Source: CAZPMO01 sp964587515 (GTDB lineage Bacteria; Pseudomonadota; Alphaproteobacteria; MPNO01). From it: a DNA stretch of 23,281 nt. A program made the translations under genes and the position numbers. The notes below the pieces were generated by a model. It did not search any database. It was not told the DNA's origin and worked only from the letters and a program-made list of their open reading frames with translations. This document shows, one piece after another, positions 15,267 through 22,994 of this stretch. Position 1 is the stretch's first letter. Every line of letters starts with the position of its first letter. The stretch is taken from the NCBI GenBank assembly GCA_964587515.1, contig CAZPMO010000065.1:1-23281 (forward strand), read 5' to 3'.

Positions 15267-16484
15267 ATGACCCGAAATAAATGCTTCGTTTTGGTTCTTA
15301 GCGCGGGATTCGCGCTTTCGGGCTGCTCTTTCGCGGCCGATGCATTATGGCCGTCGTTGACCGGTAAGGATCCGTCCGGCGGCAAGAACCAGTCCGCTCA
15401 GCGCGTCGACATCAAGCCGTCGGCCGCCGAACGCAACCCACAGCCGACGGTGGCGGCCCCGCGGCCCGCCGCGCCGGGACCGGCGCCGGCCCCGCCGCCG
15501 CCGCTCGGCACCACGAATTTCGTGCCGCCCAAGGTTTCGCCGGGCCAGTCGACCGGCACCTTTGTCGGCCAGAAAGTGATTGAGCTGCGCGGCGAACTGC
15601 GTCGCCTGCAATTCGATATCCGGCGGCAGAACGGTCAGCTTCAGACGGTCCGTAACCAGACGATCCGCAACTCGCGGGCCTATCATTCGACCATCGCCTC
15701 GATCAACGCGCGGCTTCAGGTCGGCACCACGCCGGGCAATCCGACCCTGGTCAACCAGTGGAACGGCGCGCAGGCGCTGCTGGCCGCGATCGACAACGAC
15801 GTCGCCCAGCTTAACTCGCTGGCCAACGATGTTTCCGGCACCTCGACGCTGTCGGCCTATCTGCTGGAAACCACGCGCGCGGCCTACGGGCTGACCGGCG
15901 CGGTCGACGAAGATCACCGCCAGCTCGCGATACTCGAAGACGAGGTCAACCGCACCGTGGTGCTGATCGACCGGCTGCTGAACGAGCTTAGCGAGGACGT
16001 GAACCGACAGACCAGCTATCTCGGCAACGAGCGCGGCGATCTCACGACCCTGTCGCTCGCCATCAAGAACGGCGAATTGCTGGGCGGCAGTCTTTCGAAC
16101 CGCGCCTTCGCGTCCGCCGCGCCGATCGCCAGCGCGCCGATCGGGCGCGCACCGGTCGCCGCAACCGCCGGCGCGACCGCATCACGCCGACCGCTGGTGG
16201 TCATACGCTTCGACCGTCCCAACGTGCCGTTCGAACAGGCGCTCTATACCGCGGTCAGCCGCGCCCTCGAACGCCGCCCCAATGCGGTGTTCGACCTGGT
16301 CGCCGTGGCGCCCGCGCGCGGCACGCCGGCCGAGGTCACGCTTGCGTCCAACATATCCAAGCGCAACGCCGAATCGGTGCTGCGCTCGCTCTCGGAAATG
16401 GGCATGCCGCTCGATCGCGTGCGCCTGTCGGCGATGACCAGCGGCGGCGCGGCCACCAACGAGGTCCACATCTACGTCCGCTAA
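15267..16484 (+). CDS. Large lipoprotein with helical core and OmpA-like C-terminus
   Basis: Predicted 405-residue lipoprotein. The signal ends with LSGC (Cys20), so it is lipidated and anchored in a cell-envelope membrane. Residues about 45-85 are a Pro/Ala-rich linker. Residues about 95-270 are mostly helical and probably coiled-coil (VIELRGELRRLQFDIRRQNG, later LEDEVNRTVVLIDRLLNEL). Residues about 310-405 look like a distant OmpA-type domain: VVIRFDRPNVPFEQAL, NAESVLRSLSEMGMPLDRV and a final strand EVHIYVR. The Asp and Arg that bind peptidoglycan in OmpA are not clearly in place. An upstream in-frame start at 15132 is rejected because the signal begins exactly at the ATG at 15267. I do not recognise a named family. 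Confidence 0.8.
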   Translation: MTRNKCFVLVLSAGFALSGCSFAADALWPSLTGKDPSGGKNQSAQRVDIKPSAAERNPQPTVAAPRPAAPGPAPAPPPPLGTTNFVPPKVSPGQSTGTFVGQKVIELRGELRRLQFDIRRQNGQLQTVRNQTIRNSRAYHSTIASINARLQVGTTPGNPTLVNQWNGAQALLAAIDNDVAQLNSLANDVSGTSTLSAYLLETTRAAYGLTGAVDEDHRQLAILEDEVNRTVVLIDRLLNELSEDVNRQTSYLGNERGDLTTLSLAIKNGELLGGSLSNRAFASAAPIASAPIGRAPVAATAGATASRRPLVVIRFDRPNVPFEQALYTAVSRALERRPNAVFDLVAVAPARGTPAEVTLASNISKRNAESVLRSLSEMGMPLDRVRLSAMTSGGAATNEVHIYVR

Positions 16485-16511
16485 TAACCCACGGACCGAT
16501 CCGAACCATCC

Positions 16512-16535
16512 ACCGGCGGCCCCAGGGCCGCCGGT
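16512..16535. terminator. Hairpin between convergent lipoprotein and panC genes
   Basis: ACCGGCGGCC and GGCCGCCGGT form a perfect 10-base-pair stem with loop CCAG, centred in the 63-base gap between two convergent genes. Only a short T-run (TTT) follows on the plus strand and none on the minus strand. It is probably a bidirectional terminator or 3'-end stabiliser. Confidence 0.55.
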
Positions 16536-16547
16536 TGGCGTTTGCGG

Positions 16548-17432
16548 TTACCGACCCGGAATCACCGCCACGTTGTCGATCAGGCGGGCCTTGCCGAGGC
16601 GGGCGGCGACCAGGATGCGGGCGGGACGGGTGACGGTCTCGATAGGGGCCAGCGTCACGGCGTCGCGCACCTCCAGATAATCGAGCGCCCCGAACCGGGC
16701 CCCGGCGAGCGCGGACCGTCCCTTGGATATCTCGTCCGGTATATTACCGTCCCGGGCCAGGCGTTCGGCCATGTCGGCGATGGTGCGATAAAGCGCCGGC
16801 GCGATGGCGCGTTCGTCCGGGGTGAGATAGGCGTTGCGCGAGGACAGCGCGAGCCCGTCCGCCTCGCGCACCGTGGGCGCGCCCTCGACCTCGACGGGCA
16901 GGTCGAGATCGGTGGCCATGCGGCGGATCACCAGAAGCTGCTGATAGTCTTTTTCGCCGAACCACGCGGCATCCGGCGCGCACTGGGCGAACAGCTTGGC
17001 GACCATGGTGGCCACGCCCGCGAAATGGCCGGGACGAAATTCGCCGCACAACCCTTCGGCCGGTCCCGACAGGCTGACGGTGGTGGCGAACCCATCGGGA
17101 TAAATTTCAATCGCGCCGGGCGCATAGAGAAGGTCCGCGCCGGCGTCCGCGATCAATGCGGCGTCGCGGGCCTCATCGCGCGGATAGCCGGAATAATCCT
17201 CGGCCGGCCCGAACTGGGTCGGGTTCACGAACAGGCTGACCACGACCCGGTCGCAGGCATTGCGCGCCGCCGCCATCAGGGCGATATGCCCGTCATGGAT
17301 GGCGCCCATGGTCGGCACCAGCCCGATCCGCTGGCCCGCGCCGCGCCATTCGCCGATGCGGCGGCGCAGCGCCGCCACGGTCCGCGCCGTCTCAAGCGAC
17401 GCGTTTAGATCGTGGGATTTGAATCCGTTCAT
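16548..17432 (-). CDS. panC: Pantothenate synthetase
   Basis: Predicted 294-residue cytoplasmic enzyme that joins pantoate and beta-alanine using ATP, the last step of pantothenate (vitamin B5) synthesis. The nucleotide-binding signature PTMGAIHDGHIALM, then FVNPTQFGPAEDYSGYPR, GEFRPGHFAGVATMVAKLF, WFGEKDYQQLLVIRRM and SSRNAYL are all present and in order. The length is normal. The ATG at 17432 is chosen because it matches the family start. Residues read in frame before it are low-complexity Arg-rich and belong to the end of panB in another frame. It lies 20 bases after panB, in a two-gene panB-panC operon, with a hairpin in the gap. Confidence 0.97.
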   Translation of the reverse strand: MNGFKSHDLNASLETARTVAALRRRIGEWRGAGQRIGLVPTMGAIHDGHIALMAAARNACDRVVVSLFVNPTQFGPAEDYSGYPRDEARDAALIADAGADLLYAPGAIEIYPDGFATTVSLSGPAEGLCGEFRPGHFAGVATMVAKLFAQCAPDAAWFGEKDYQQLLVIRRMATDLDLPVEVEGAPTVREADGLALSSRNAYLTPDERAIAPALYRTIADMAERLARDGNIPDEISKGRSALAGARFGALDYLEVRDAVTLAPIETVTRPARILVAARLGKARLIDNVAVIPGR

Positions 17433-17435
17433 TCC

Positions 17436-17450
17436 GGTTACGGAGTAACC
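17436..17450 (-). promoter_or_regulatory. Short inverted repeat before the panC start
   Basis: GGTTAC and GTAACC, with a 3-base loop, form a perfect 6-base-pair hairpin that fills most of the 20-base panB-panC gap and ends 3 bases before the panC ATG. No normal ribosome site is visible in the gap. It may tie panC translation to passage of ribosomes from panB. Confidence 0.4.
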
Positions 17451-17452
17451 CG

Positions 17453-18298
17453 TCAGCCAGCCTTGCGTTTTGACCGCTGCGGTCCGCCGCCGAAACAATG
17501 TTCCGGGCCGGGGAAGCGGCGCGCGCGCACGTCGTCGGCATAGGCGGCGGCGGCGGCGGCAAGCTGATCGCCAAGCTCGGCATAGCGCTTGACGAATTTC
17601 GGCGTGAATTCGGAAAACAGCCCGGCCAGGTCTTCGGTCACCAGGACCTGCCCGTCGCACGCCGGCGAGGCGCCGATGCCGATGGTGGGCGTGGCGACGG
17701 CGGCGGTAATCTCGCGGCCAAGCGGTTCGGTCACGCCCTCGATCACCATGGAAAACGCGCCGGCGTCGGCGACCGCGCGCGCGTCATCAAGGATGCGCCG
17801 CGCCGTTTTGTCGTCCCTGCCCTGCACCTTGAACCCGCCATAGGCATTAAAGGATTGCGGCATTAGCCCGACATGGCCCATCACCGGGATGCTGCGCGAG
17901 ACCAGGAATTCGATGGTCGGCGCCATTTCCGCGCCGCCCTCGAGCTTGACGGCGGCGCAGCCGGTCTCGGCCAATACGCGGGCCGAGTTGCGATAGGCCT
18001 GTTCGGGCGATTCCTGATAGGAGGCGAACGGCATGTCGACGGTCACGCTGGCGGTCTCCGACCCGCGCATGACCGCCGCGCCATGGGCGATCATCATGTC
18101 GAGCGTCACGCCGAGGGTGGAGTCCATGCCGTAAAGCACCATGCCGAGGGAATCCCCCACCAGCAGGATATCGACATGTTGATCGAGCAGCTTCGCGACC
18201 GGCGTGGTGTAGGCGGTCAGCACGACGATGGGATCGCCGCCCTTGCGCGCCTGCAATTCCGGCACCGCTATGCGTTTCGCCCGGCTATGCGTGCTCAT
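17453..18298 (-). CDS. panB: 3-methyl-2-oxobutanoate hydroxymethyltransferase
   Basis: Predicted 281-residue cytoplasmic TIM-barrel enzyme. It transfers a hydroxymethyl group from methylene-tetrahydrofolate to 2-oxoisovalerate, making ketopantoate for pantothenate synthesis. Seen in order are VLTAYTTPVAKLLDQHVDIL, LLVGDSLGMVLYGMDST, VDMPFASYQ, VKLEGG, PVMGHVGLMPQSFNAYGGFK and IGIGASPACDGQVLVTEDLA. The metal-binding Asp and substrate loops of the family are kept. The C-terminal Lys/Arg-rich tail is short. The start at 18298 has GGGAAGG upstream. It is the first gene of the panBC operon and is divergent from ggt across a 126-base gap. Confidence 0.97.
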   Translation of the reverse strand: MSTHSRAKRIAVPELQARKGGDPIVVLTAYTTPVAKLLDQHVDILLVGDSLGMVLYGMDSTLGVTLDMMIAHGAAVMRGSETASVTVDMPFASYQESPEQAYRNSARVLAETGCAAVKLEGGAEMAPTIEFLVSRSIPVMGHVGLMPQSFNAYGGFKVQGRDDKTARRILDDARAVADAGAFSMVIEGVTEPLGREITAAVATPTIGIGASPACDGQVLVTEDLAGLFSEFTPKFVKRYAELGDQLAAAAAAYADDVRARRFPGPEHCFGGGPQRSKRKAG

Positions 18299-18424
18299 GC
18301 CAGCCTTCCCGGTTCAAAACCGTCAATTGGCGTCAATCGAGGATGGGGTTTTACCCATTTTTTCGTCGCCGCGAAAGTATTTCCGTACACCCCCCGGTGG
18401 ACGGCCGGATAGTATAAGCGGGCA
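18299..18424. promoter_or_regulatory. Divergent panB / ggt control region
   Basis: This 126-base gap must hold the promoters of both panB (leftward) and ggt (rightward). Two copies of CGTCAAT lie at 18321-18327 and 18331-18337, exactly 10 bases (one helical turn) apart, close to the panB start. TATAAG at 18413-18418 is very close to the ggt ATG and has no matching -35 element, so no confident promoter call is made. Confidence 0.4.
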
Positions 18425-20140
18425 ATGAGAAGGTTATTAAATTTACCGGCGTCGGCGGTGATCGCCGTTTTGGCGGTTGTCGCGGCGACGCATGCCGCCG
18501 AACCGCCGCGACGGCATATGATCGCCGCCGCCAATCCGCACGCCGCGCGCGCCGGGCTTGAAATGCTGCGCGCCGGCGGCGGCGCGGTCGATGCCGCCAT
18601 CGCCGCCCAGGCGGTGCTCTCGCTGGTCGAACCGCAAAGCTCCGGCATCGGCGGCGGCGCCTTCCTGATGCATTATGCCGCCGGCACCCAGGGCGCGTCG
18701 GGAGAGACGCGCGTCGAGGCCTATGACGGACGCGAGACCGCGCCGGCCGGCGCGAATGCAGGTCTGTTCCTTGGCCCCGACGGCAAGCCGCTAAAATTCC
18801 TGGACGCGGTAATCGGCGGGCGCGCGGTCGGCGTGCCGGGGGTGCCGCGCATGTTGGCGCTGGCTCATGCGGATCATGGCGTTCTGCCATGGAAGCGATT
18901 GTTCGCTCCCGCCATCCGCCTCGCCGAGGCGGGGTTTAGAATTTCGCCCCGGCTGCACCGTTTCATCGGCATCGCCAAGGGGCTGAAGAAATACCGCCCC
19001 GCGCGCGCCTATTTTTATACGCCGAAAGGCGAACCCAAGGCGGTGGGCACGGTTCTGGTCAACCCGGCCTACGCCGAGACGCTGCGCCGTATCGCCGCCG
19101 ATGGCGCCGACGCGTTCTATGGAGGGAAAATCGCGCGCGACATCGTCCGGACGGTTCGTGGCGCGGCCGACAATCCCGGCACCCTCAGCCTCAATGATAT
19201 GGGCAACTATCGCGCGCGCAAACGCGAAGCGCTGTGCCGGCCCTATCGCCGCTGGCGGGTTTGCGCCATGCCGCCGCCGACCTCGGGCGGTATCACGACA
19301 CTGCAGATCCTCGGCCTGCTGGAACGGTTCGACATGGCGGCGCTGGCGCCCGGTTCGGTCCAGGCGGTGCATCTGATTTCCGAGGCGAGCCGGCTTGCCT
19401 ACGCCGACCGCGCCGCCTATATCGCCGATCCCGATTTCGTGGCGGTCCCGGTCGACGGGCTGTTGCGCCGCAATTATTTATCCGTTCGCGGCGGCATGAT
19501 TTCGGGCGCCCGCAGCATGGGCAGGGCGTTGCCCGGCGTGCCGGGCCGCCGCGCCGCCGCGCCGCCGGCCGGCGGCGCGCCCGAGCTGCCCTCGACCAGC
19601 CATCTCAGCGTCGTCGACGCACGCGGCAACGCCGTTTCCATGACCACCAGCGTCGAGAACATTTTCGGCTCCCGCCTTATGGTGGGCGGTTTCATGTTGA
19701 ACAATCAACTCACCGATTTTTCGTTCCGCCCGGAGATCGACGGCCGGCCGGTCGCCAACCGGGTCGCGCCCGGCAAGCGGCCGCGCAGTTCTATGGCGCC
19801 GACCCTGGTGCTCGATGAAAAAGGACGGCTGGTGATGGCGGTGGGATCGCCGGGCGGCTCACGCATCATCGGCTATGTCGCCCGTGCGCTGATCGCCGCG
19901 CTCGACTGGGATCTGGCCATGGGGCCGGCGATCGCGCTGCCCAACCATGTGAACCGCAATGGGCCGACCGACCTCGAAGAAGGCACCGCGTTGGCCGATC
20001 GTGCGGCGGCGCTCCGGGCGCTCGGCCATCGGGTCCGGGTGCGGCGGCTCGCAAGTGGCCTGCACGGTATCCGCGTTACCCCGAACGGGCTCGATGGCGC
20101 GGCCGATCCGCGCCGCGAGGGCGTGGCGCTGGGCGACTGA
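18425..20140 (+). CDS. ggt: Gamma-glutamyltransferase
   Basis: Predicted 571-residue exported enzyme. It removes or transfers the gamma-glutamyl group of glutathione and related peptides in the periplasm. Residues 1-24 form a signal peptide. The proenzyme cuts itself before Thr391 (STSHLSVVD), giving a large subunit and a small subunit of 181 residues whose N-terminal Thr is the nucleophile. Other family landmarks are AAIAAQAVLSLVEPQSSGIG, GGGAFLMHY, MPPPTSGGITTLQILGLLE, EASRLAYADRAAYIADPDF, FMLNNQLTDFS and VGSPGGSRIIGYV. The length is close to the E. coli enzyme. Its stop is 2 bases before the next start, so it is co-transcribed with the permease gene. Confidence 0.95.
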   Translation: MRRLLNLPASAVIAVLAVVAATHAAEPPRRHMIAAANPHAARAGLEMLRAGGGAVDAAIAAQAVLSLVEPQSSGIGGGAFLMHYAAGTQGASGETRVEAYDGRETAPAGANAGLFLGPDGKPLKFLDAVIGGRAVGVPGVPRMLALAHADHGVLPWKRLFAPAIRLAEAGFRISPRLHRFIGIAKGLKKYRPARAYFYTPKGEPKAVGTVLVNPAYAETLRRIAADGADAFYGGKIARDIVRTVRGAADNPGTLSLNDMGNYRARKREALCRPYRRWRVCAMPPPTSGGITTLQILGLLERFDMAALAPGSVQAVHLISEASRLAYADRAAYIADPDFVAVPVDGLLRRNYLSVRGGMISGARSMGRALPGVPGRRAAAPPAGGAPELPSTSHLSVVDARGNAVSMTTSVENIFGSRLMVGGFMLNNQLTDFSFRPEIDGRPVANRVAPGKRPRSSMAPTLVLDEKGRLVMAVGSPGGSRIIGYVARALIAALDWDLAMGPAIALPNHVNRNGPTDLEEGTALADRAAALRALGHRVRVRRLASGLHGIRVTPNGLDGAADPRREGVALGD

Positions 20141-20142
20141 TC

Positions 20143-21021
20143 ATGGCGCAATCACTCTCGGGACCGACCCGCGGCGCGTTGTGGATGATCGGCGCGGCGA
20201 CCTCGCTGGTGGCGATGGCGGTGCTGGTTCGTTACCTGGCCCCGAAATATTCGGTGCTGGAGCTGATCTTTCTGCGCAACGTGGTCAATCTGGCCCTGAT
20301 GACGCCGTGGATCATGAAAAGCGGCGTCGCCACGCTGAAGACCGCCCATTTGGGCGGTCACGGGTTGCGTAACGCCTTCCTGTATTCCGGGAACGTCGCC
20401 TGGTTCTTCGCCGTTTCCATGGTGTCGCTGGCCGATCTCGCGGCGCTTCAATTCACCATGCCGCTATTCACCATCATTATGGCGGCGATTGTGCTGCGCG
20501 AAAAAATAGGGTTCCACCGATGGGCGGCGACGGCGCTGGGCTTCGTGGGCGCGGTGATCATCATCCGGCCGGGCTTCGTCGATGTCGGCGTCGGCTCGTT
20601 CGTGGTCCTGACCGCGGCGTTTCTCTATTCCTGCGCCTTTATCGTCACCAAGCGACTGTCGGCGACCGAATCGGGCAACGTGGTGGTGTTCTATATGAGC
20701 GTCTTCATCCTGGTGTTTTCGGCGGTCCCGGCCATGTTCGTCTGGCAGACGCCGGCGATTGACGACGCGCCGGCGATCATCGCGCTGGGCGTCACCGGAT
20801 ATTCGACCCATTTCTGCGTGACCCGGTCAATGGCGGCGGCCGACGCGAGTTATGTGGTTCCCTTCGACTTCCTGAGGCTGCCGCTCTCGGCCATTCTGGG
20901 ATATTTCCTGTTCCGCGAGGTCGCCGCGCCATGGACCTGGGCAGGCGCCGTGATCATTTTCGGCGCCGCCTATTTCAATACCTGGATGGAAAAACGCGCC
21001 GGCGGCACGCCGATGCGGTGA
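20143..21021 (+). CDS. DMT-superfamily (EamA) membrane permease
   Basis: Predicted 292-residue inner-membrane protein with about ten hydrophobic segments arranged as two EamA repeats. Landmarks are LELIFLRNVVNLALMTPWIM near the start, FTMPLFTIIMAAIVLREKIG at the end of the first repeat and VPFDFLRLPLSAILGYFLFR in the second. EamA permeases export amino acids, nucleobases or other small metabolites, and this sequence does not reveal the substrate. Translation is probably coupled to ggt, only 2 bases upstream. This suggests traffic of a gamma-glutamyl or amino-acid compound, which is inference only. Its stop lies 12 bases from the end of the convergent kinase gene. Confidence 0.92.
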   Translation: MAQSLSGPTRGALWMIGAATSLVAMAVLVRYLAPKYSVLELIFLRNVVNLALMTPWIMKSGVATLKTAHLGGHGLRNAFLYSGNVAWFFAVSMVSLADLAALQFTMPLFTIIMAAIVLREKIGFHRWAATALGFVGAVIIIRPGFVDVGVGSFVVLTAAFLYSCAFIVTKRLSATESGNVVVFYMSVFILVFSAVPAMFVWQTPAIDDAPAIIALGVTGYSTHFCVTRSMAAADASYVVPFDFLRLPLSAILGYFLFREVAAPWTWAGAVIIFGAAYFNTWMEKRAGGTPMR

Positions 21022-21033
21022 TCGCCGCCGGGG

Positions 21034-22449
21034 TCACGCGTGATGCCCGGCCCCAGTATCGCGACCGAGCGGCAGGCGGATTTCGAACACCGTGCCCGCC
21101 TCGCCGCTCTCGGCCAAAACGATATCGCCGCCGTGCCCGCGCGCGAGTTCGCGTGCGATGGCGAGACCAAGCCCGCCGCCGCCCGCCTTGCCGGAGCCCG
21201 AGAAGGGCTGAAACAGCCGTTCGCGGATCTTCGCGGGAAGACCGGGGCCGGTATCGGCTATTTTCACGTGCGCCATGCCGCCGGACGATATGGCCGAAAC
21301 CGACACGCGATCGGCCTCGCTTTGATAGGCGTTGAGAATCAGATTTGAGAGCACCCGGGCAATCTGGTCGCGGTCGGCTTCGATCTCGATCGGATCTTGC
21401 AGGCGGTTCTCGAACAGCGTACCGGCGTTTTGGGCTTCGGCGATTTCACCGCTGACCTCATCGACCAGGCGGCCAAGATCGAAGCGGGAAAATTGCGGCG
21501 CGGGCGCGCCCTCATGGGCATAGGCGAGGGTCTGCCCGCAAAGCTTCACCGCCCGATCGATCGCGCCCAGCAGGGTCGGCGCGACCCGCTTGACCTTGGG
21601 ATCGTCGCTGGAACCAACCGTATCGGAGACGAGTTGCGCGGTGGCCAAAATATTTCGCAGATCGTGGTTGATTTTGGTAACCGCGGTGCCGAGCGCGGCC
21701 AGACGCGCGCGCTGTTGCAGAGCCGCGCGCAACCCGGTCTGCATATCGGCCAGTTCGCGCTGGGCGCGGCCGATTTCGTCGCGCCGGCCACTGGGTCGGA
21801 TGACGCGCCCGGCGTCTTCGGGATCGGCATGGAAATGCACCATGTTCTGGGTGATGCCCAGCATTGGACGGACGAACACCCATTGCAGCGTCAGGAAGAC
21901 CAGGGTCGCGGTGACCAGGGAAATGATGATCGACAGCAAGACGATGCGCGCGGAATAGTCATACATCGCGGCGCGCATTGGCGCTTCGTCGATAACGGTT
22001 TCGACCAGGATGCGGGCGCTTCGCGGTGAATGATCGATCACCTTTATCAGGCGGCTGCCGTCCCGCGCCAGTGTCCGGAACGCCTCCCAGATCAGCGGGA
22101 AAAACCGTACCTGCCGGAGATCATAGCTCGCCACGACGACAGGCGGACGCCGCGTCAGCATCAGGGCCTTGGTTGCGGGGCGCTTGAGAACGATGCCGTG
22201 AGACCGCGCGTGATCGAGGATTTCCTGAAGCAGCCGTTCGCTGACCTTGTTGTCCGTCGGCACTTCGAGCGCGAGAGTGGCGAGGTGCGCCGCGGCGATG
22301 CGCTCCTGCATGTAATTCAGTCGAAAACGTCCGATCGAGGGCGCATAGATGAACACCTCGCTCAACATCACGAAGAATATCGTCAGCACCAGAAGGCGCG
22401 CGGAAAGCCCGGTGAAGAGCCCTCCCTTTGCATTTTCATTCGCCGCCAT
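21034..22449 (-). CDS. Membrane sensor histidine kinase
   Basis: Predicted 471-residue kinase. Two membrane spans (about residues 14-36 and 168-190) enclose a 130-residue periplasmic sensor of unknown type. A HAMP linker (about 194-245) precedes the dimer domain with phospho-accepting His262 (KINHDLRNILATAQLV). The ATPase domain shows an N box (NLILNAYQSE), DTGPGLP and GGGGLGLAIARELARGHGG. The H-box variant HDLRN places it in the group often found with orphan or distant partners. No response regulator lies next to it. The only one in the window is the degenerate LuxR-type protein far to the left. The signal sensed is unknown. The start at 22449 has a closely spaced GAGG, and TATAGT lies just upstream. 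Confidence 0.93.
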   Translation of the reverse strand: MAANENAKGGLFTGLSARLLVLTIFFVMLSEVFIYAPSIGRFRLNYMQERIAAAHLATLALEVPTDNKVSERLLQEILDHARSHGIVLKRPATKALMLTRRPPVVVASYDLRQVRFFPLIWEAFRTLARDGSRLIKVIDHSPRSARILVETVIDEAPMRAAMYDYSARIVLLSIIISLVTATLVFLTLQWVFVRPMLGITQNMVHFHADPEDAGRVIRPSGRRDEIGRAQRELADMQTGLRAALQQRARLAALGTAVTKINHDLRNILATAQLVSDTVGSSDDPKVKRVAPTLLGAIDRAVKLCGQTLAYAHEGAPAPQFSRFDLGRLVDEVSGEIAEAQNAGTLFENRLQDPIEIEADRDQIARVLSNLILNAYQSEADRVSVSAISSGGMAHVKIADTGPGLPAKIRERLFQPFSGSGKAGGGGLGLAIARELARGHGGDIVLAESGEAGTVFEIRLPLGRDTGAGHHA

Positions 22450-22504
22450 AACCTCGACTATACAAAAGTCCGGAGCAAGACGACATCACCAGTGCGCGGA
22501 CACG

Positions 22505-22535
22505 AAAAACGCCCTCCCCCGGACAGGGAAGGGCG
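22505..22535 (-). terminator. Intrinsic terminator of the Cys-rich gene
   Basis: On the minus strand CGCCCTTCCC and GGGGAGGGCG form a 10-base-pair stem with one T-G pair and a 6-base loop. Five T residues follow (22505-22509). It lies 37 bases after the stop of the Cys-rich gene and separates it from the kinase gene. Confidence 0.8.
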
Positions 22536-22572
22536 TCCTCGATGTCCGTTGGACGGTCGTAATGTCGCAGGA

Positions 22573-22839
22573 TTACTTGCGCGCACCGCAGGGATTCTTC
22601 GCCGCGCACGGATTGCAACCCTTGGCCGCGCAGGGGCCGCAAGCCGCGACCTGAATGAGGCCCTTGGCCGCACAGGGGTTCTTGGCGCCGCACGGATTGC
22701 AGCCCTTGGCCGCGCAGGGGCCGCAAGCCGCGACCTGAATGAGGCCCGTGCCGCCAATGCTGGACGCGGCGGCCGGAAGCGCGGCGGTCGCCGCCGCCAG
22801 GGCAACGATGCTGAGGGTCGTAACAGTCTTCTTGATCAT
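22573..22839 (-). CDS. Exported Cys-rich repeat protein
   Basis: Predicted 88-residue protein. Residues 1-25 are a signal peptide (KKTVTTLSIVALAAATAALP, then AAA). The mature part is two copies of a 28-residue unit (32-59 and 60-87), each GLIQVAACGPCAAKGCNPC and then xAKNPCxAx. It holds ten cysteines (39, 42, 47, 50, 56, 67, 70, 75, 78, 84), mostly as CxxC or CxxxxC. The NPCAAK pattern occurs in small exported Cys-rich proteins of many proteobacteria. Metal binding or disulfide-linked folding is likely by composition but unproven. No modifying enzyme of the methanobactin or bufferin type is visible nearby. It has a strong ribosome site (GGGAGG) within a palindrome and its own terminator, so it is a single-gene unit. 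Confidence 0.85.
   Translation of the reverse strand: MIKKTVTTLSIVALAAATAALPAAASSIGGTGLIQVAACGPCAAKGCNPCGAKNPCAAKGLIQVAACGPCAAKGCNPCAAKNPCGARK
22579..22746 (-). repeat. Tandem 84-base duplication inside the Cys-rich gene
   Basis: Two adjacent 84-base units (22579-22662 and 22663-22746) encode the two 28-residue protein repeats. A 45-base stretch is identical between them (22619-22663 and 22703-22747), and 65 of 69 bases match over the longer alignment 22595-22663 against 22679-22747. This points to a recent duplication. Confidence 0.9.
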
Positions 22840-22841
22840 AT

Positions 22842-22857
22842 TGACCTCCCGAGGTCA
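22842..22857 (-). promoter_or_regulatory. Palindrome covering the ribosome site of the Cys-rich gene
   Basis: TGACCTC and GAGGTCA, with a 2-base centre, form a perfect 16-base palindrome whose minus-strand copy contains the GGGAGG ribosome site, 2 bases before the ATG codon. It may be a protein-binding operator, or an RNA structure that hides the ribosome site. Confidence 0.45.
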
Positions 22858-22994
22858 GGTTAAGCCCGTCCGGCGAGATGCCGCCCGGTATTCAGGACCG
22901 CCATTAGACAGGCGGGCCATCCCGGACACAAATCAACAGATAATCACCGGTCCTCAACAAGTCGTTACCAGAAACATTTCAATAAAACAGTAGC

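Noticed and set aside
21034..22449. Sensor kinase as the partner of the LuxR-type regulator at the other end
   Set aside because: The genes are about 20 kb apart and the regulator lacks its phospho-acceptor, so nothing in the sequence supports the pairing.
22579..22746. CRISPR-like array
   Set aside because: There are only two units, they are directly adjacent without spacers, and they are in frame within a coding gene.
22573..22839. Cys-rich repeat protein as a methanobactin or other modified peptide
   Set aside because: No modifying enzyme or matching exporter is seen in the window, and the repeat pattern is unlike methanobactin precursors. It is kept only as a Cys-rich exported protein.
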